Part shown: one piece after another, positions 17,820-26,409 of the stretch
Numbering within the stretch: position 1 is the first letter of the stretch
Layout: each line of letters begins with the position of its first letter
Assembly (NCBI GenBank): GCA_027484985.1
Contig: JAIXRW010000057.1
Location: 1 to 64,000, forward strand
Length of the DNA stretch: 64,000 bases
Direction of reading: 5' to 3'
Origin: Rhodobacter sp.
GTDB lineage: Bacteria > Pseudomonadota > Alphaproteobacteria > Rhodobacterales > Rhodobacteraceae
Translations under genes and position numbers: made by a program
Notes under the pieces: model-generated
Told to the model about the DNA's origin: nothing
The model's database searches: none
The model's input: only the letters and a program-made list of their open reading frames with translations

Positions 17820-18526
17820 TGCGGGCGCCGGAGCGGTCTTCGACACAACACCCCCGTGTGCTGCTGGTCGAGGACGAACCGGCGCAGCGCGAGGTGCTGG
17901 CCTATAACCTTGAAGCCGAAGGCTTTGATGTGACGCAGGCCGATAATGGCGAGGATGCGCTTCTGCTGGTGGACGAAGATCCGCCGGACATGATTATCCT
18001 TGACTGGATGATGCCCAAGGTTTCGGGGATCGAGGTGTGCCGCCGCCTGAAACTGCGGCCTGAAACCCGCGCCATTCCGATCATCATCCTGTCGGCCCGT
18101 GCCGAAGAGGTTGACCGCGTGCGCGGGCTGGAAACCGGCGCGGATGATTATGTGATCAAGCCCTATTCCATGGTGGAACTGATGGCGCGGGCGCGGGCGC
18201 AGATCAGGCGGGTGCGGCCTTCGACCATCGGGGTGGTGCTGAGCTTTGACGACATCCGGCTGGATGCCGAGACGCATCGGGTTTATCGCGGCGAGCAGGT
18301 GGTCAAGCTGGGGCCGACCGAGTTTCGCCTGTTGGCCGCGTTCATGGAGAAGGCGGGCAAGGTCTGGACGCGCGAGCAATTGCTTGACCGGGTCTGGGGG
18401 CGCGACATCTATGTCGATACGCGGACGGTCGATGTGCATGTGGGCCGGTTGCGCAAGGCGCTGGCGCAGGGGGGCGGGACAGACCCGATCCGCACCGTGC
18501 GCGGCGCGGGTTACGCGCTGGGCTGA
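17819..18526 (+). CDS. phoB: Phosphate regulon response regulator PhoB
   Basis: OmpR-family response regulator, 235 aa. The receiver domain has the acidic pair ED (18-19), phospho-acceptor Asp62 in IILDWMMPK, and the conserved Lys in YVIKPYS. The C-terminal winged helix contains LGPTEFRLLAAFME and RTVDVHVGRLRKAL. Position after pstSCAB-phoU identifies it as PhoB. The usual kinase partner PhoR is not next to it; it may be elsewhere in the genome. Confidence 0.95.
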   Translation: MRAPERSSTQHPRVLLVEDEPAQREVLAYNLEAEGFDVTQADNGEDALLLVDEDPPDMIILDWMMPKVSGIEVCRRLKLRPETRAIPIIILSARAEEVDRVRGLETGADDYVIKPYSMVELMARARAQIRRVRPSTIGVVLSFDDIRLDAETHRVYRGEQVVKLGPTEFRLLAAFMEKAGKVWTREQLLDRVWGRDIYVDTRTVDVHVGRLRKALAQGGGTDPIRTVRGAGYALG

Positions 18527-19568
18527 CGGGGCCGCGCCGCTGCGGGCGCCGGTTTGGCCGGACATGTCGTGACAGTCTGACGGGTGCCCCTGTTCGGCAT
18601 GGGCGATTGACCCGCAACGTCCGCGCCGTCGATGATTCGGTGCTGCGGGGCGCGGTCTTGGTGGCCGCGCAGACCGGGCGCGCGCCGCTGGACCGGTTTC
18701 GCGGCTTTGCGCCCCTGCGCGCGAAGGGCGTGAGGCCAAAGGCCACCGCCACGACCTTTTGTCGTCGATGCAAAGGTTGCAAGGCAGCGCCTGCGGCTGG
18801 CGACTGTCGCCCCGGCGCCGATGGAGATTTTTGCCGGGGATGGCATGATGCTGGAACAGCTGATGGCTTTCACCCTGCCAAGCGACCACGCGCCGCAAGC
18901 AGGGCGGCGATGCGGTTGGGAACTTTTGGATAAGGGAACCCTGTGCGCGCGCCGTCCGACTGGGGCCTGCCCGGCACTGCCCGGAAATGCCCGGCACTGC
19001 CACCCTCCTTCGGTGCTGCCGCGGGGGCGAAGGGATGACCCTGTGCTGCGATCAGCTTTCGCCCCGTCAGACCTCGATACGCTTGGCCCGTAACCGCCCG
19101 CGCGCCCCCTGTTCCCGCGCAACGGGAACGGCCGCCACCGCCACCGCGCGGGCAGGGCGGCAGCCCCCCGCAGCACGGCCCGCACCGGACATTCTGGCAG
19201 GCGCAGATCGACCGCAGGCCCATGGCCATACGGTTTTGCCGCGTCTGCGGCGTAGGGGATCGCCTTTGGCATCGCAGAATGGACCCTGTCGGAGGTCAGC
19301 ATTGGCTGCACAGCACGGGTGGGAATGTTGTGCCGTGACGGCCGGAAACCGCCCCACCCGGGGCCATTATCGAGGCCGAGGTGCGGGCACGCATGCCTTT
19401 GGGGGCCGTGCTTCGGTGCCGATCTGCCTGCGGTTGCAGGACAGGCGCGACGGGGCGGTTTCGGGCTGCGGATGGGGGCCGGTTTTCCGCCTGCGGTCGC
19501 CTGAGGCTTTGACCTTGGGCCGCTAAACTGGCATGTCAGCGCGGGAACAATCGCGGAAGGGCGCTGCC
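18527..19568. other. About 1 kb gap with no supported gene
   Basis: Six open frames of 60-270 codons exist here on both strands, but none resembles a protein I know and none has clear codon usage or a ribosome site like its neighbours. A short internal repetition is visible (GCCCGGCACTGCC at about 18967 and again at 18989). It could be decayed coding sequence, a structured non-coding region, or sequence specific to this lineage. Confidence 0.5.
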
Positions 19569-21074
19569 ATGTTGACCGGAAAACATCTGATCGGCGGGGA
19601 ATGGGTTTCGGGGCCAGGTTTCTTCCGCTCGTCCCCCGCGACGGGCGAGGGGGCCGCGTTTTCCAGCGCGAGCGTTGCGGAAGTGGACCGTGCGGTAAAG
19701 GCGGCGGAAGAGGCGTTCTGGTCCTATTCCGCGCTGGACCGCGCGGCGCGGGCGGCGTTTCTGGAACGTATCGCCGTCGAGATCGAGGCGCGGGGGGCGG
19801 AGTTGACGGCCACGGGCAGCGCCGAGACGGGCCTGCCCACGGCGCGGCTGGAAGGAGAGCGCGGGCGCACGACGGGGCAGTTGCGGCTGTTTGCGGCCCA
19901 TATCCGCAAGACCGATTTCCTTGATCTGCGGCATGATGTGGCTTTGCCCGACCGCAAGCCCCTGCCGCGCCCCGATATCCGCATGATCGAGCGGCCGGTG
20001 GGCCCCGTGGCGGTGTTCGGCGCGTCGAACTTTCCCTTGGCGTTCTCGACGGCGGGGGGGGATACGGCCTCGGCCCTTGCGGCGGGGTGTCCGGTGGTGG
20101 TGAAGGGGCATCCGGCGCATCCGGGGACGGGCGAGATTGTGGCGCAGGCGGTGGATGCGGCGATCAGGGCCTGCGGGGTGCATCCGGGGGTGTTTTCGCT
20201 GGTGCAGGGTGTGGGGAATGATCTGGGGGCGGCGCTGGTGCAGCACCCGCTGGTTACGGCGGTGGGTTTCACGGGGTCGCTGGGCGGCGGGCGGGCGCTG
20301 TTTGATCTGTGCGCGCGGCGCGCGGTGCCGATTCCGTTCTATGGCGAATTGGGGTCGGTGAACCCGATGTTCCTGCTGCCTGCCGCCGTGGCGGCGCGGG
20401 GGGCGGCGATTGCGGCCGGATGGGCGGGGTCGCTGACCCAAGGCGCGGGGCAGTTCTGCACCAATCCGGGGCTGGTGCTGGTGATGGAAGGCCCAGATGG
20501 CGATGCCTTTGTCGCGGCGGCGAAAGAGGCGGTGGCAGCGGTCGGCCCGCAGGTGATGCTGACCGACGGGATCGCGGCGGCCTTCCGGCAGGGGGCCGAG
20601 CGGATTGCGGCCGCCAAGGGCGTGCGGGCGGTGCTGACCAGCACCTGCGACCGCCGGAATGCCGCGCCTTATGTGTTTGAAGTGTCGGGCGATGACTGGC
20701 TGGCCGATCACACGCTGGGGCACGAGGTGTTCGGCCCCCTTGGCGTGATCGTGCGGCTGCGCGACGCGGCGCAGATGATCGCCGTGGCGCGGGGGCTTGA
20801 GGGGCAGTTGACCTGCACCTTGCAGATGGACGAGGGCGATACGGCGCTGGCCGCGCGGCTGATGCCGGTGCTGGAGCGCAAGGCGGGGCGGATTCTGGCC
20901 AACGGCTTTCCCACGGGGGTCGAGGTGTCGGAGGCGATGGTGCATGGCGGGCCCTATCCTGCCAGCACCAATTTCGGCGCGACGAGCGTGGGCACGCTGG
21001 CAATCCGCCGCTGGCTTCGGCCGGTATCCTATCAGAACATGCCCGCAGCCCTGTTGCCCGACGAGTTGCAGTAA
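19569..21074 (+). CDS. Aldehyde dehydrogenase, 2,5-dioxovalerate (alpha-ketoglutarate semialdehyde) type
   Basis: NAD(P)-dependent aldehyde dehydrogenase, 501 aa. Motifs VGPVAVFGASNFPLAFSTAG, VVKGHPAHPGTGEIV and GFTGSLGGGRALFDLC are characteristic of ketoglutarate-semialdehyde dehydrogenases of sugar-acid and hydroxyproline breakdown. The catalytic Cys297 is in GQFCTNPG, and the C-terminus SYQNMPAALLPDELQ is also typical. ATG 19569 has a GGAAGG Shine-Dalgarno sequence; an upstream in-frame ATG (19533) is less likely. No other sugar-acid gene is adjacent, so the pathway cannot be fixed from context. Confidence 0.87.
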   Translation: MLTGKHLIGGEWVSGPGFFRSSPATGEGAAFSSASVAEVDRAVKAAEEAFWSYSALDRAARAAFLERIAVEIEARGAELTATGSAETGLPTARLEGERGRTTGQLRLFAAHIRKTDFLDLRHDVALPDRKPLPRPDIRMIERPVGPVAVFGASNFPLAFSTAGGDTASALAAGCPVVVKGHPAHPGTGEIVAQAVDAAIRACGVHPGVFSLVQGVGNDLGAALVQHPLVTAVGFTGSLGGGRALFDLCARRAVPIPFYGELGSVNPMFLLPAAVAARGAAIAAGWAGSLTQGAGQFCTNPGLVLVMEGPDGDAFVAAAKEAVAAVGPQVMLTDGIAAAFRQGAERIAAAKGVRAVLTSTCDRRNAAPYVFEVSGDDWLADHTLGHEVFGPLGVIVRLRDAAQMIAVARGLEGQLTCTLQMDEGDTALAARLMPVLERKAGRILANGFPTGVEVSEAMVHGGPYPASTNFGATSVGTLAIRRWLRPVSYQNMPAALLPDELQ

Positions 21075-21466
21075 CGCGGGGGGCCAGTCGCAGAGGCCAG
21101 TCGCGGGCCGTGATGCGGGCCCGCGACCGGCATCGTTTGCGACATGCAGGCGGGCCGAAACGCGGATTTGCGCGACGATGCCGATGCGCTTTCCTTCTCC
21201 GTCACCCCGCTCGGGCTGACGGAACCTGGTGGTCTCAGCTTGATGCGGTGCATTCCAAAGCCTGCGGCACGGTCTTGACCCTGCTGGATGACGGCGCGGT
21301 CTGATCACGCCCTGCCAGTCCGGCGCGCCCTGTGCCAGCCGCAGAAAGGGGGCTGTCTGCCCCCTCTTGCCCGTTCCGGGCAATTCACCCCCGAGGATAT
21401 TTGAGGGCAGAAAATGGGCAAAGGCCGCTTGCGGCCCGTGGGGGGCAGACAGCCCCCCTGCGCCGG
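21075..21466. other. Convergent gap with family A repeats
   Basis: Roughly 390 bp between the dehydrogenase and the EamA gene. The first 270 bp hold no recognisable gene. The rest is an inverted pair of family A modules: GGGGGCTGTCTGCCCCC near 21348, CCCCCGAGGATATTTGAG (from 21388), GGGCAGAAAATGGG and GGGGGGCAGACAGCCCCCC (about 21439-21457). Confidence 0.65.
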
Positions 21467-21470
21467 TCAG
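21341..21470. repeat. Intergenic repeat family A, inverted pair
   Basis: The hairpin module GGGGCTGTCTGCCCC appears in one orientation and GGGGCAGACAGCCCC in the other, around the core CCCCGAGGATATTTGA and GGCAGAAAATGG. It lies at the 3' ends of two convergent genes, so it may also act as a two-way terminator. Confidence 0.8.
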
Positions 21471-22354
21471 TGTTCGTTCTTCAGCAGCAGGAAAAGCGCC
21501 AGCACCGACAGCGCCACGCCGATCAGGATGGCGGGGGGCGGGGCGGGGCGGCCGAGGGCGATTTCCCACAGGATCACCCAGGTGGGCACAAGGTAGGTAT
21601 AGGCCATGACCTTGGCCGCGGGCAGGCGCAGCGTGGCGTATTGCAACAGCACGAAGGTCGCCGCGCTGGCGGCGATGGCGGTGTAGAAAAGCGTGATCCA
21701 GACGATGCCCGGCAGCGCTGCCCAGTCGGTGGCGGCAAGGTCGTGCTGGCCCAGCAGCGTAAGCAGCGCCCAGCCTGCCACCATCATGCCGAAGGTGAAG
21801 GTGACGGGGCTTTCGCCGCGGTTCAGCTTGCGCACGAGGGGGGCATAGAGCGCATGGGCCATGCAGCCCCAGAAAAAGATCGCCTCGCCCTTGCCGATGT
21901 GGAAATTGACCAGCGCGTGCAGGTCGGCGCGGAAGATCACCCAAAGTGCCCCCGCCCCGCCGATGGCCAGCGCCAGCATCATGCGCGGCGTCACCCTCTG
22001 GCGCAGGGTCAGCCAGCCGAAGCCTGCCGCCATGGCCGGAGTGAGGGTAAAGACGGCCGAGGATGACACGGGGGGCGCGGTCTTGAGCCCCTGGAACATG
22101 GCGACGAAATAGGACGACAAGAGTGCCCCGAGCAGAAGATAGCGCCACGGCGTGCGGGCGGCGCTGCGGGTCAGCCCGCCCATGGCAAAGGCCGCCGCCC
22201 CGACGATGGCCCCGGCCAGCAGGAAGCGCACCGAGGTCAGCGCCAGTGGCGAGATGAAGTGGGCCGCCATCGCGCCAAGGCTGAAGGAGCCCGCGACAAG
22301 GGCCGAGAAGGCGAGCATCGCCATATGTCCGCGCTGCGGGTCTGTCAGGGTCAT
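21467..22354 (-). CDS. EamA/DMT-family transporter
   Basis: A 295-aa drug/metabolite-type permease with about ten hydrophobic segments in two EamA repeats. Recognisable stretches are LTSVRFLLAGAIVGAAAFA, PPVSSSAVFTLTPAMAAGFG and AKVMAYTYLVPTWVILWE, which fits the RhaT/RarD/YdcZ-like superfamily. Substrate is unknown. It starts 16 nt after the LysR gene on the same strand, so the regulator is probably co-transcribed with it. Confidence 0.88.
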   Translation of the reverse strand: MTLTDPQRGHMAMLAFSALVAGSFSLGAMAAHFISPLALTSVRFLLAGAIVGAAAFAMGGLTRSAARTPWRYLLLGALLSSYFVAMFQGLKTAPPVSSSAVFTLTPAMAAGFGWLTLRQRVTPRMMLALAIGGAGALWVIFRADLHALVNFHIGKGEAIFFWGCMAHALYAPLVRKLNRGESPVTFTFGMMVAGWALLTLLGQHDLAATDWAALPGIVWITLFYTAIAASAATFVLLQYATLRLPAAKVMAYTYLVPTWVILWEIALGRPAPPPAILIGVALSVLALFLLLKNEH

Positions 22355-22370
22355 CGGGGCCTTCGTCGGG

Positions 22371-23255
22371 CTAGAGGGTCCAGCCTTTGGCCGCGTCTTT
22401 CAGCACGGTCAGGAAGGCCTGCACCTTGCGGGTGCGGTGCAGATCGACATGGGTGACGATCCAGAGCGGCGCGTCCCATTCGGGGCGGGGGGGCAGGATT
22501 TCGACAAGATCGGGGTTCGCAGCCGCGCGGAAGGCGGCAAGAAAGCCGATGCCGAGCCCGGATTTGACGGCCGCCTCCAGCGTGGCGGGTTCGGTGGCGC
22601 GGTAGGTCAGGCAATCGGGGGGGGCAACGCTGCGGAGCCAGCGGTTGAACGGGGCGCGGCTGTCCTGGGCATCGGTGACGACGAAGCGGTGGGCGGGAAA
22701 GTCGGCCTCGGATTTCGGCATGCCGTGGCGGGCGACATAGGCGCGGGTGGCGTAAAGGCCGGTCCTGAGCCGTGTGAGGGGCTGGACGACATTGTCGGGT
22801 TCCTCAGGCGCGGCGCCGGCGCGGATGGCGACATGGGCTTCGCCATAGTCCAGCCGGAAAACGCGCATGTCGGTCAGAAAGCGCAGGGTCACCGCGGGGT
22901 GTTCGTGCTGGAAGCGGGAAAACACCGGCATCAGCAGATCCGAGACGCCGACGATCGAGGTGATCACCAGCTCGCCCGCCACCGTTTCGCCCTGCCCCTT
23001 GATGCGGTTGGCCAGCTGGGCGAATTGCTCGTCGGTGGTCTGGGCGACCGATAGCAGGTCATGGCCTGCCTCGGTCGGGGTATAGCCGCGGGCGTGGCGC
23101 TGGAACAGCCGCGTGCCGAGCCGCTTTTCCAGCGCGTCGATATGGCGGATCACGGTGGCATGGTGCACGCCCAGCACCTCGGCCGCGCCCGAAACGGTGC
23201 CAAGACGCGCGACCTGAAAGGCGGTGCGGATCTCGTCCCATGTGTCGATGGTCAT
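22371..23255 (-). CDS. LysR family transcriptional regulator
   Basis: A 294-aa LysR-type regulator. The N-terminal winged helix (residues 1-60) contains ARLGTVSGAAEVLGVHHATV and KRLGTRLFQRHARGYTPTEAG; the C-terminal effector domain follows from about residue 90. The reading frame continues upstream through a tandem repeat, but ATG 23255, 8 nt after GGGGG, is where family similarity starts. It precedes the EamA gene, its likely target. The ligand is unknown. Confidence 0.92.
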   Translation of the reverse strand: MTIDTWDEIRTAFQVARLGTVSGAAEVLGVHHATVIRHIDALEKRLGTRLFQRHARGYTPTEAGHDLLSVAQTTDEQFAQLANRIKGQGETVAGELVITSIVGVSDLLMPVFSRFQHEHPAVTLRFLTDMRVFRLDYGEAHVAIRAGAAPEEPDNVVQPLTRLRTGLYATRAYVARHGMPKSEADFPAHRFVVTDAQDSRAPFNRWLRSVAPPDCLTYRATEPATLEAAVKSGLGIGFLAAFRAAANPDLVEILPPRPEWDAPLWIVTHVDLHRTRKVQAFLTVLKDAAKGWTL

Positions 23256-23340
23256 CTGTGCGCCCCCGAACGGGTTTGGCCGCATCAGGCCAGAAGGTGC
23301 GGCGGGATGCAAGGCGCCGCACGGCCCGTCGCGGCGTTTC

Positions 23341-23530
23341 GCAAGAAGCGGGGGCGTTCTGCCCCCGTCGCTGTTCCGGCGACACGTCGCAAGAAGCGGG
23401 GGCGTTCTGCCCCCGTCGCTGTTCCGGCGACACGTCGCAAGAAGCGGGGACGTTCTGCCCCCGTCGCTGTTCACGCGACACGTCGCAAGAAGTGGGGGCA
23501 TTCTGCCCCCGTCGCCGTTCCGGCGACTCC
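23341..23530. repeat. Four tandem 48-bp repeats upstream of lysR
   Basis: Units start at 23341, 23389, 23437 and 23485 (the last slightly short). Units 1 and 2 are identical; 3 and 4 carry a few changes. Each holds two small stem-loops, GGGGGC-GTTCT-GCCCCC and GTCGC-7 nt-GCGAC. The last unit runs straight into a family A inverted repeat. It is not a CRISPR: there are no unique spacers. It lies 86-275 bp upstream of the LysR start, probably in its leader or promoter. Confidence 0.9.
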
Positions 23531-23645
23531 CCCTGAGGATATTTGAAGGGCAGAAAATGGGGGTGCTGCATTTTCTGCCCCTGAAATATCCTCGGGGGGA
23601 GAGGGCCGCTTGCGGCCCGTAAGGGGGGCAGACAGCCCCCCTTTG
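23527..23645. repeat. Large family A palindrome between lysR and ffh
   Basis: Two arms of about 30 nt, CCCCTGAGGATATTTGAAGG plus GCAGAAAATG and the reverse CATTTTCTGCCCC plus TGAAATATCCTCGGGG, face each other across about 10 nt. Then come GGGCCGCTTGCGGCCC and GGGGGGCAGACAGCCCCCC. It is the most complete family A element in the window and shows all modules in order. Confidence 0.85.
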
Positions 23646-23669
23646 CGACGGCGGGTTCCGGCGCGGCGC

Positions 23670-23698
23670 TTGACTAGGGCGCGGGATGGGCGTAGGGG
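23670..23698 (+). promoter_or_regulatory. Possible ffh promoter
   Basis: TTGACT, 17-bp spacer, TAGGGG. The -35 is the same as for atpI and rpmH, but the -10 is poor. It would leave a leader of about 175 nt before ffh. Confidence 0.3.
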
Positions 23699-23876
23699 CT
23701 GCGGGAATTCCCCGGAGGCCTGCGCTTCCGGTCCCTTGGCCCATGCCCGGGATCGCCATCTGCCAGCGCGTTGCGCCCGCAGGTGCCGTTCGGCTTTGGG
23801 GCTTGGGTCTGCCGATTGCCGGCCCCATATCGGGGTCGGGCGAAACTGCCCGTGACTGCCCCTTGGAGGTGCGCCG

Positions 23877-25376
23877 ATGTTCGAAAGCCTGTCAGAACGC
23901 CTTGGTGGCGTGTTCGACCGTCTGACCAAGGCGGGCGCGCTGACCGAGGCCGATGTGGTTGCCGCCCTGCGCGAGGTGCGGGTGGCGCTGCTGGAGGCCG
24001 ATGTCTCGCTGCCGGTGGCGCGCGATTTCATCAAGCGGGTGCAGGACAAGGCCACGGGTGTGGCGGTGACCAAATCGGTCACGCCGGGGCAGATGGTCGT
24101 CAAGATCGTGCATGACGAGCTGATCCGCGTGCTGGCGGGTGACGGCGAGCCGGATGCGCTGAAGATCGACAATCCGCCGGCGACGATTCTGATGGTGGGT
24201 TTGCAGGGGTCGGGCAAGACCACCACCACCGCCAAGCTGGCCAAGCGGTTGAAGGACCGGGGCGGCAAGCGGGTGCTTTTGGCATCGCTTGACACCAACC
24301 GTCCGGCCGCGATGGAGCAGTTGGCCATTCTGGGCGCGCAGATCGGGGTGGACAGCCTGCCCATCGTCAAGGGCGAGACGGCCGTGCAGATTGCCAAGCG
24401 GGCCAAGACGCAGGCCAATCTGGGCGGCTATGACGTGCTGTTCCTTGATACTGCGGGCCGGTTGCACATTGACGAAGTGCTGATGGACGAGGTGCAGGCG
24501 GTGCGCGACATCGCCCAGCCGCGCGAGACGCTGCTGGTGGTTGATGGTCTGACCGGTCAGGACGCGGTGAATGTGGCGGCCGAGTTTGACGGCAAGGTCG
24601 GCATTTCGGGCGTGGTGTTGACGCGGATGGATGGCGACGGGCGCGGCGGGGCTGCGCTGTCGATGCGGGCCATCACCGGCAAGCCGATCCGTTTCGTCGG
24701 GCTTGGCGAGAAGATGGATGCGCTGGAAACCTTTGAGGCCGAGCGGGTCGCGGGGCGTATCCTTGGCATGGGCGATATCGTGGCCCTTGTCGAGAAGGCG
24801 CAGGAAACCTTTGAGGCCGAGCAGGCCGAGCGGATGGCCAAGCGCTTTGCCAAGGGTCTGTTCAACATGAACGACCTGAAGATGCAGCTTGAGCAGATGA
24901 TCAAGATGGGCGGCATGCAGGGCCTGATGGGCATGCTGCCCGGCATGGGCAAGATGCAGGCCGCTGCCGCCGAGGCGGGGCTGGATGACAAGATGCTGCG
25001 CCGCCAGATCGCGCTGATCCAGTCGATGACCAAGAAGGAACGCGCCAATCCCGACCTGCTGGCCGCCAGCCGCAAGAAGCGGATCGCGGCAGGGGCGGGG
25101 ATGGATGTGGCCGATCTGAACCGTCTGCTCAAGCAGCACAAGCAGATGGCCGACATGATGAAGAAGATGGGCAAGGGCGGCATGATGAAGCAGGCCCTGA
25201 AGCAGATGATGGGCAAGGGCGGTCTGCCCGACCCCAGCAAGATGACGCCCGAGCAGCTGGAAGAGGCCGCGCGCGGCATGAAGCAGGGCATGGGGCAGGG
25301 CGGGGGCTTTCCGGGCATGCCGCGGGGCGGGCTTTCGCTGCCGCCCAGCCTTTCGGGGTTGATGAAGAAGAAATGA
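23877..25376 (+). CDS. ffh: Signal recognition particle protein Ffh
   Basis: SRP GTPase that binds signal sequences and 4.5S RNA and delivers ribosomes to FtsY. It has 499 aa. The N domain is residues 1-90. The G domain has GLQGSGKTTT (108-117), the DTAGR motif in FLDTAGRLHIDE, and LTRMDGDGRGGAALS (with a Met where TKxD-type motifs usually have Lys, common in Ffh). The C-terminal M domain from about 310 is rich in Met (many GMG and MMKKMGKGGMMK stretches). GGAGG precedes ATG 23877. The 4.5S RNA gene was not found nearby. Its stop overlaps the next start. Confidence 0.97.
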   Translation: MFESLSERLGGVFDRLTKAGALTEADVVAALREVRVALLEADVSLPVARDFIKRVQDKATGVAVTKSVTPGQMVVKIVHDELIRVLAGDGEPDALKIDNPPATILMVGLQGSGKTTTTAKLAKRLKDRGGKRVLLASLDTNRPAAMEQLAILGAQIGVDSLPIVKGETAVQIAKRAKTQANLGGYDVLFLDTAGRLHIDEVLMDEVQAVRDIAQPRETLLVVDGLTGQDAVNVAAEFDGKVGISGVVLTRMDGDGRGGAALSMRAITGKPIRFVGLGEKMDALETFEAERVAGRILGMGDIVALVEKAQETFEAEQAERMAKRFAKGLFNMNDLKMQLEQMIKMGGMQGLMGMLPGMGKMQAAAAEAGLDDKMLRRQIALIQSMTKKERANPDLLAASRKKRIAAGAGMDVADLNRLLKQHKQMADMMKKMGKGGMMKQALKQMMGKGGLPDPSKMTPEQLEEAARGMKQGMGQGGGFPGMPRGGLSLPPSLSGLMKKK

Positions 25377-25879
25377 CGCTGGCCCCGACCCTTTTGACCG
25401 GGCGCCTGACGCTGAGGATGCCGCAGCTTGATGATTTCGAGCCGCGCGCAGCCTTTTATGCGTCGGAGCGGTCGCGCTGGGAGGGGGGGCCGCTGTCGCG
25501 GGTGGAAGCGTGGCGGGTCTGGGCATCGGATGTCGGGCTGTGGGCGCTGCGCGGTTACGGGCCGTTCACGGTGCTGTCGGACGGGGCCTATCTGGGCGAG
25601 GTGGGTATCTATCAGGCGGCCGATTACCCCGAGGCGGAACTGGGTTGGTTCGTGCTGCCCGAGGCCGAGGGGCGCGGCTATGCCGCCGAGGCGGCGCGGG
25701 CGGTGATGGGCTGGCTGCGGGGCCGTTTCGGCTGGGACGAGGTGGTGAGCATCATCGATGCGGGCAATGCGCGGTCGGTGGCGCTGGGCCTGCGGCTGGG
25801 CGGGCGGATCGACGCGGCGCGCAGGGGGATCGACCCGGGCGATGTGGTGATCGTGCATGACCTGCGGGGGGCGGCATGA
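25373..25879 (+). CDS. GNAT N-acetyltransferase (RimJ/RimL type), first of three
   Basis: A 168-aa acetyl-CoA-dependent transferase. The RimJ/RimL-like start LLTGRLTLRMPQLDDFE is followed by WFVLPEAEGRGYAAEAARAVM, which holds the acetyl-CoA pyrophosphate loop (GRGYA). The end DAGNARSVALGLRLGGRID is the usual last part of the fold. It overlaps ffh by 4 nt (ATGA) and the next GNAT by 4 nt, so the three are translated together. Substrate is unknown; ribosomal-protein acetylation is a guess based only on the family. Confidence 0.85.
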   Translation: MTLAPTLLTGRLTLRMPQLDDFEPRAAFYASERSRWEGGPLSRVEAWRVWASDVGLWALRGYGPFTVLSDGAYLGEVGIYQAADYPEAELGWFVLPEAEGRGYAAEAARAVMGWLRGRFGWDEVVSIIDAGNARSVALGLRLGGRIDAARRGIDPGDVVIVHDLRGAA

Positions 25880-26409
25880 TCGCGCTGTCGGGTATTCCGG
25901 TGATCACGACCGAGCGGCTGGTGCTGCGCGCGCCCGAGGCGGGGGATTGGCCTGCATTCGATGCCATGCTCGCCTCGGACCGGGGGGAGTTCATCCGCTC
26001 GGGCGGGTATGACCTGTCGAACACATGGCGCGGGTTCTGCCATCTGATCGGGCATTGGGTGGCGCGGGGGTTCGGGATGTTCGTGTTTCATGCCAAGGGC
26101 GATGCGACGCCGCTGGGCATGACGGGGCCGTGGTTTCCGGAAACATGGCCCGAGCGGGAAATCGGCTGGTCGGTCTGGAACCCTGCTGCCGAGGGCAAGG
26201 GGCTGGCCTTTGAAGCCGCGACTGCGGCGCGCGCCTTTGCCTATGGCAGTTTGGGTTGGACGACGGCGGTGTCTTATGTGGCGGCGGGCAATGCGCGGTC
26301 GGCCGCGCTGGCGCGGCGGCTGGGGGCGGTGGTTGACGGTGATGCGCCCTCGATCGGCGCGCCGCCCTGTCTGGTCTTTCGCCATCCGGCGCCGGGGGCT
26401 GTGCTGTGA
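25876..26409 (+). CDS. GNAT N-acetyltransferase, second of three
   Basis: A 177-aa GNAT. It starts VITTERLVLRAPEAGDWPAF, with acetyl-CoA loop AEGKGLAFEAATAARAFA and C-terminal AAGNARSAALARRLGAVVDG. It has the same architecture as the genes on either side, consistent with tandem duplication and divergence. Overlaps its neighbours by 4 nt on each side. Confidence 0.85.
   Translation: MIALSGIPVITTERLVLRAPEAGDWPAFDAMLASDRGEFIRSGGYDLSNTWRGFCHLIGHWVARGFGMFVFHAKGDATPLGMTGPWFPETWPEREIGWSVWNPAAEGKGLAFEAATAARAFAYGSLGWTTAVSYVAAGNARSAALARRLGAVVDGDAPSIGAPPCLVFRHPAPGAVL

Noticed and set aside
18511-19311. 266-codon open frame on the minus strand after phoB
   Set aside because: No recognisable motif, Arg/Pro/Ser-biased composition, and several equally long frames overlap it on the other strand.
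19536-22148. 870-codon open frame on the minus strand
   Set aside because: Runs antisense through the aldehyde dehydrogenase and out of frame through the EamA gene; His/Arg/Pro-rich with no domain.
23341-23530. CRISPR array
   Set aside because: Direct repeats are contiguous with no unique spacers, and no cas gene is present.
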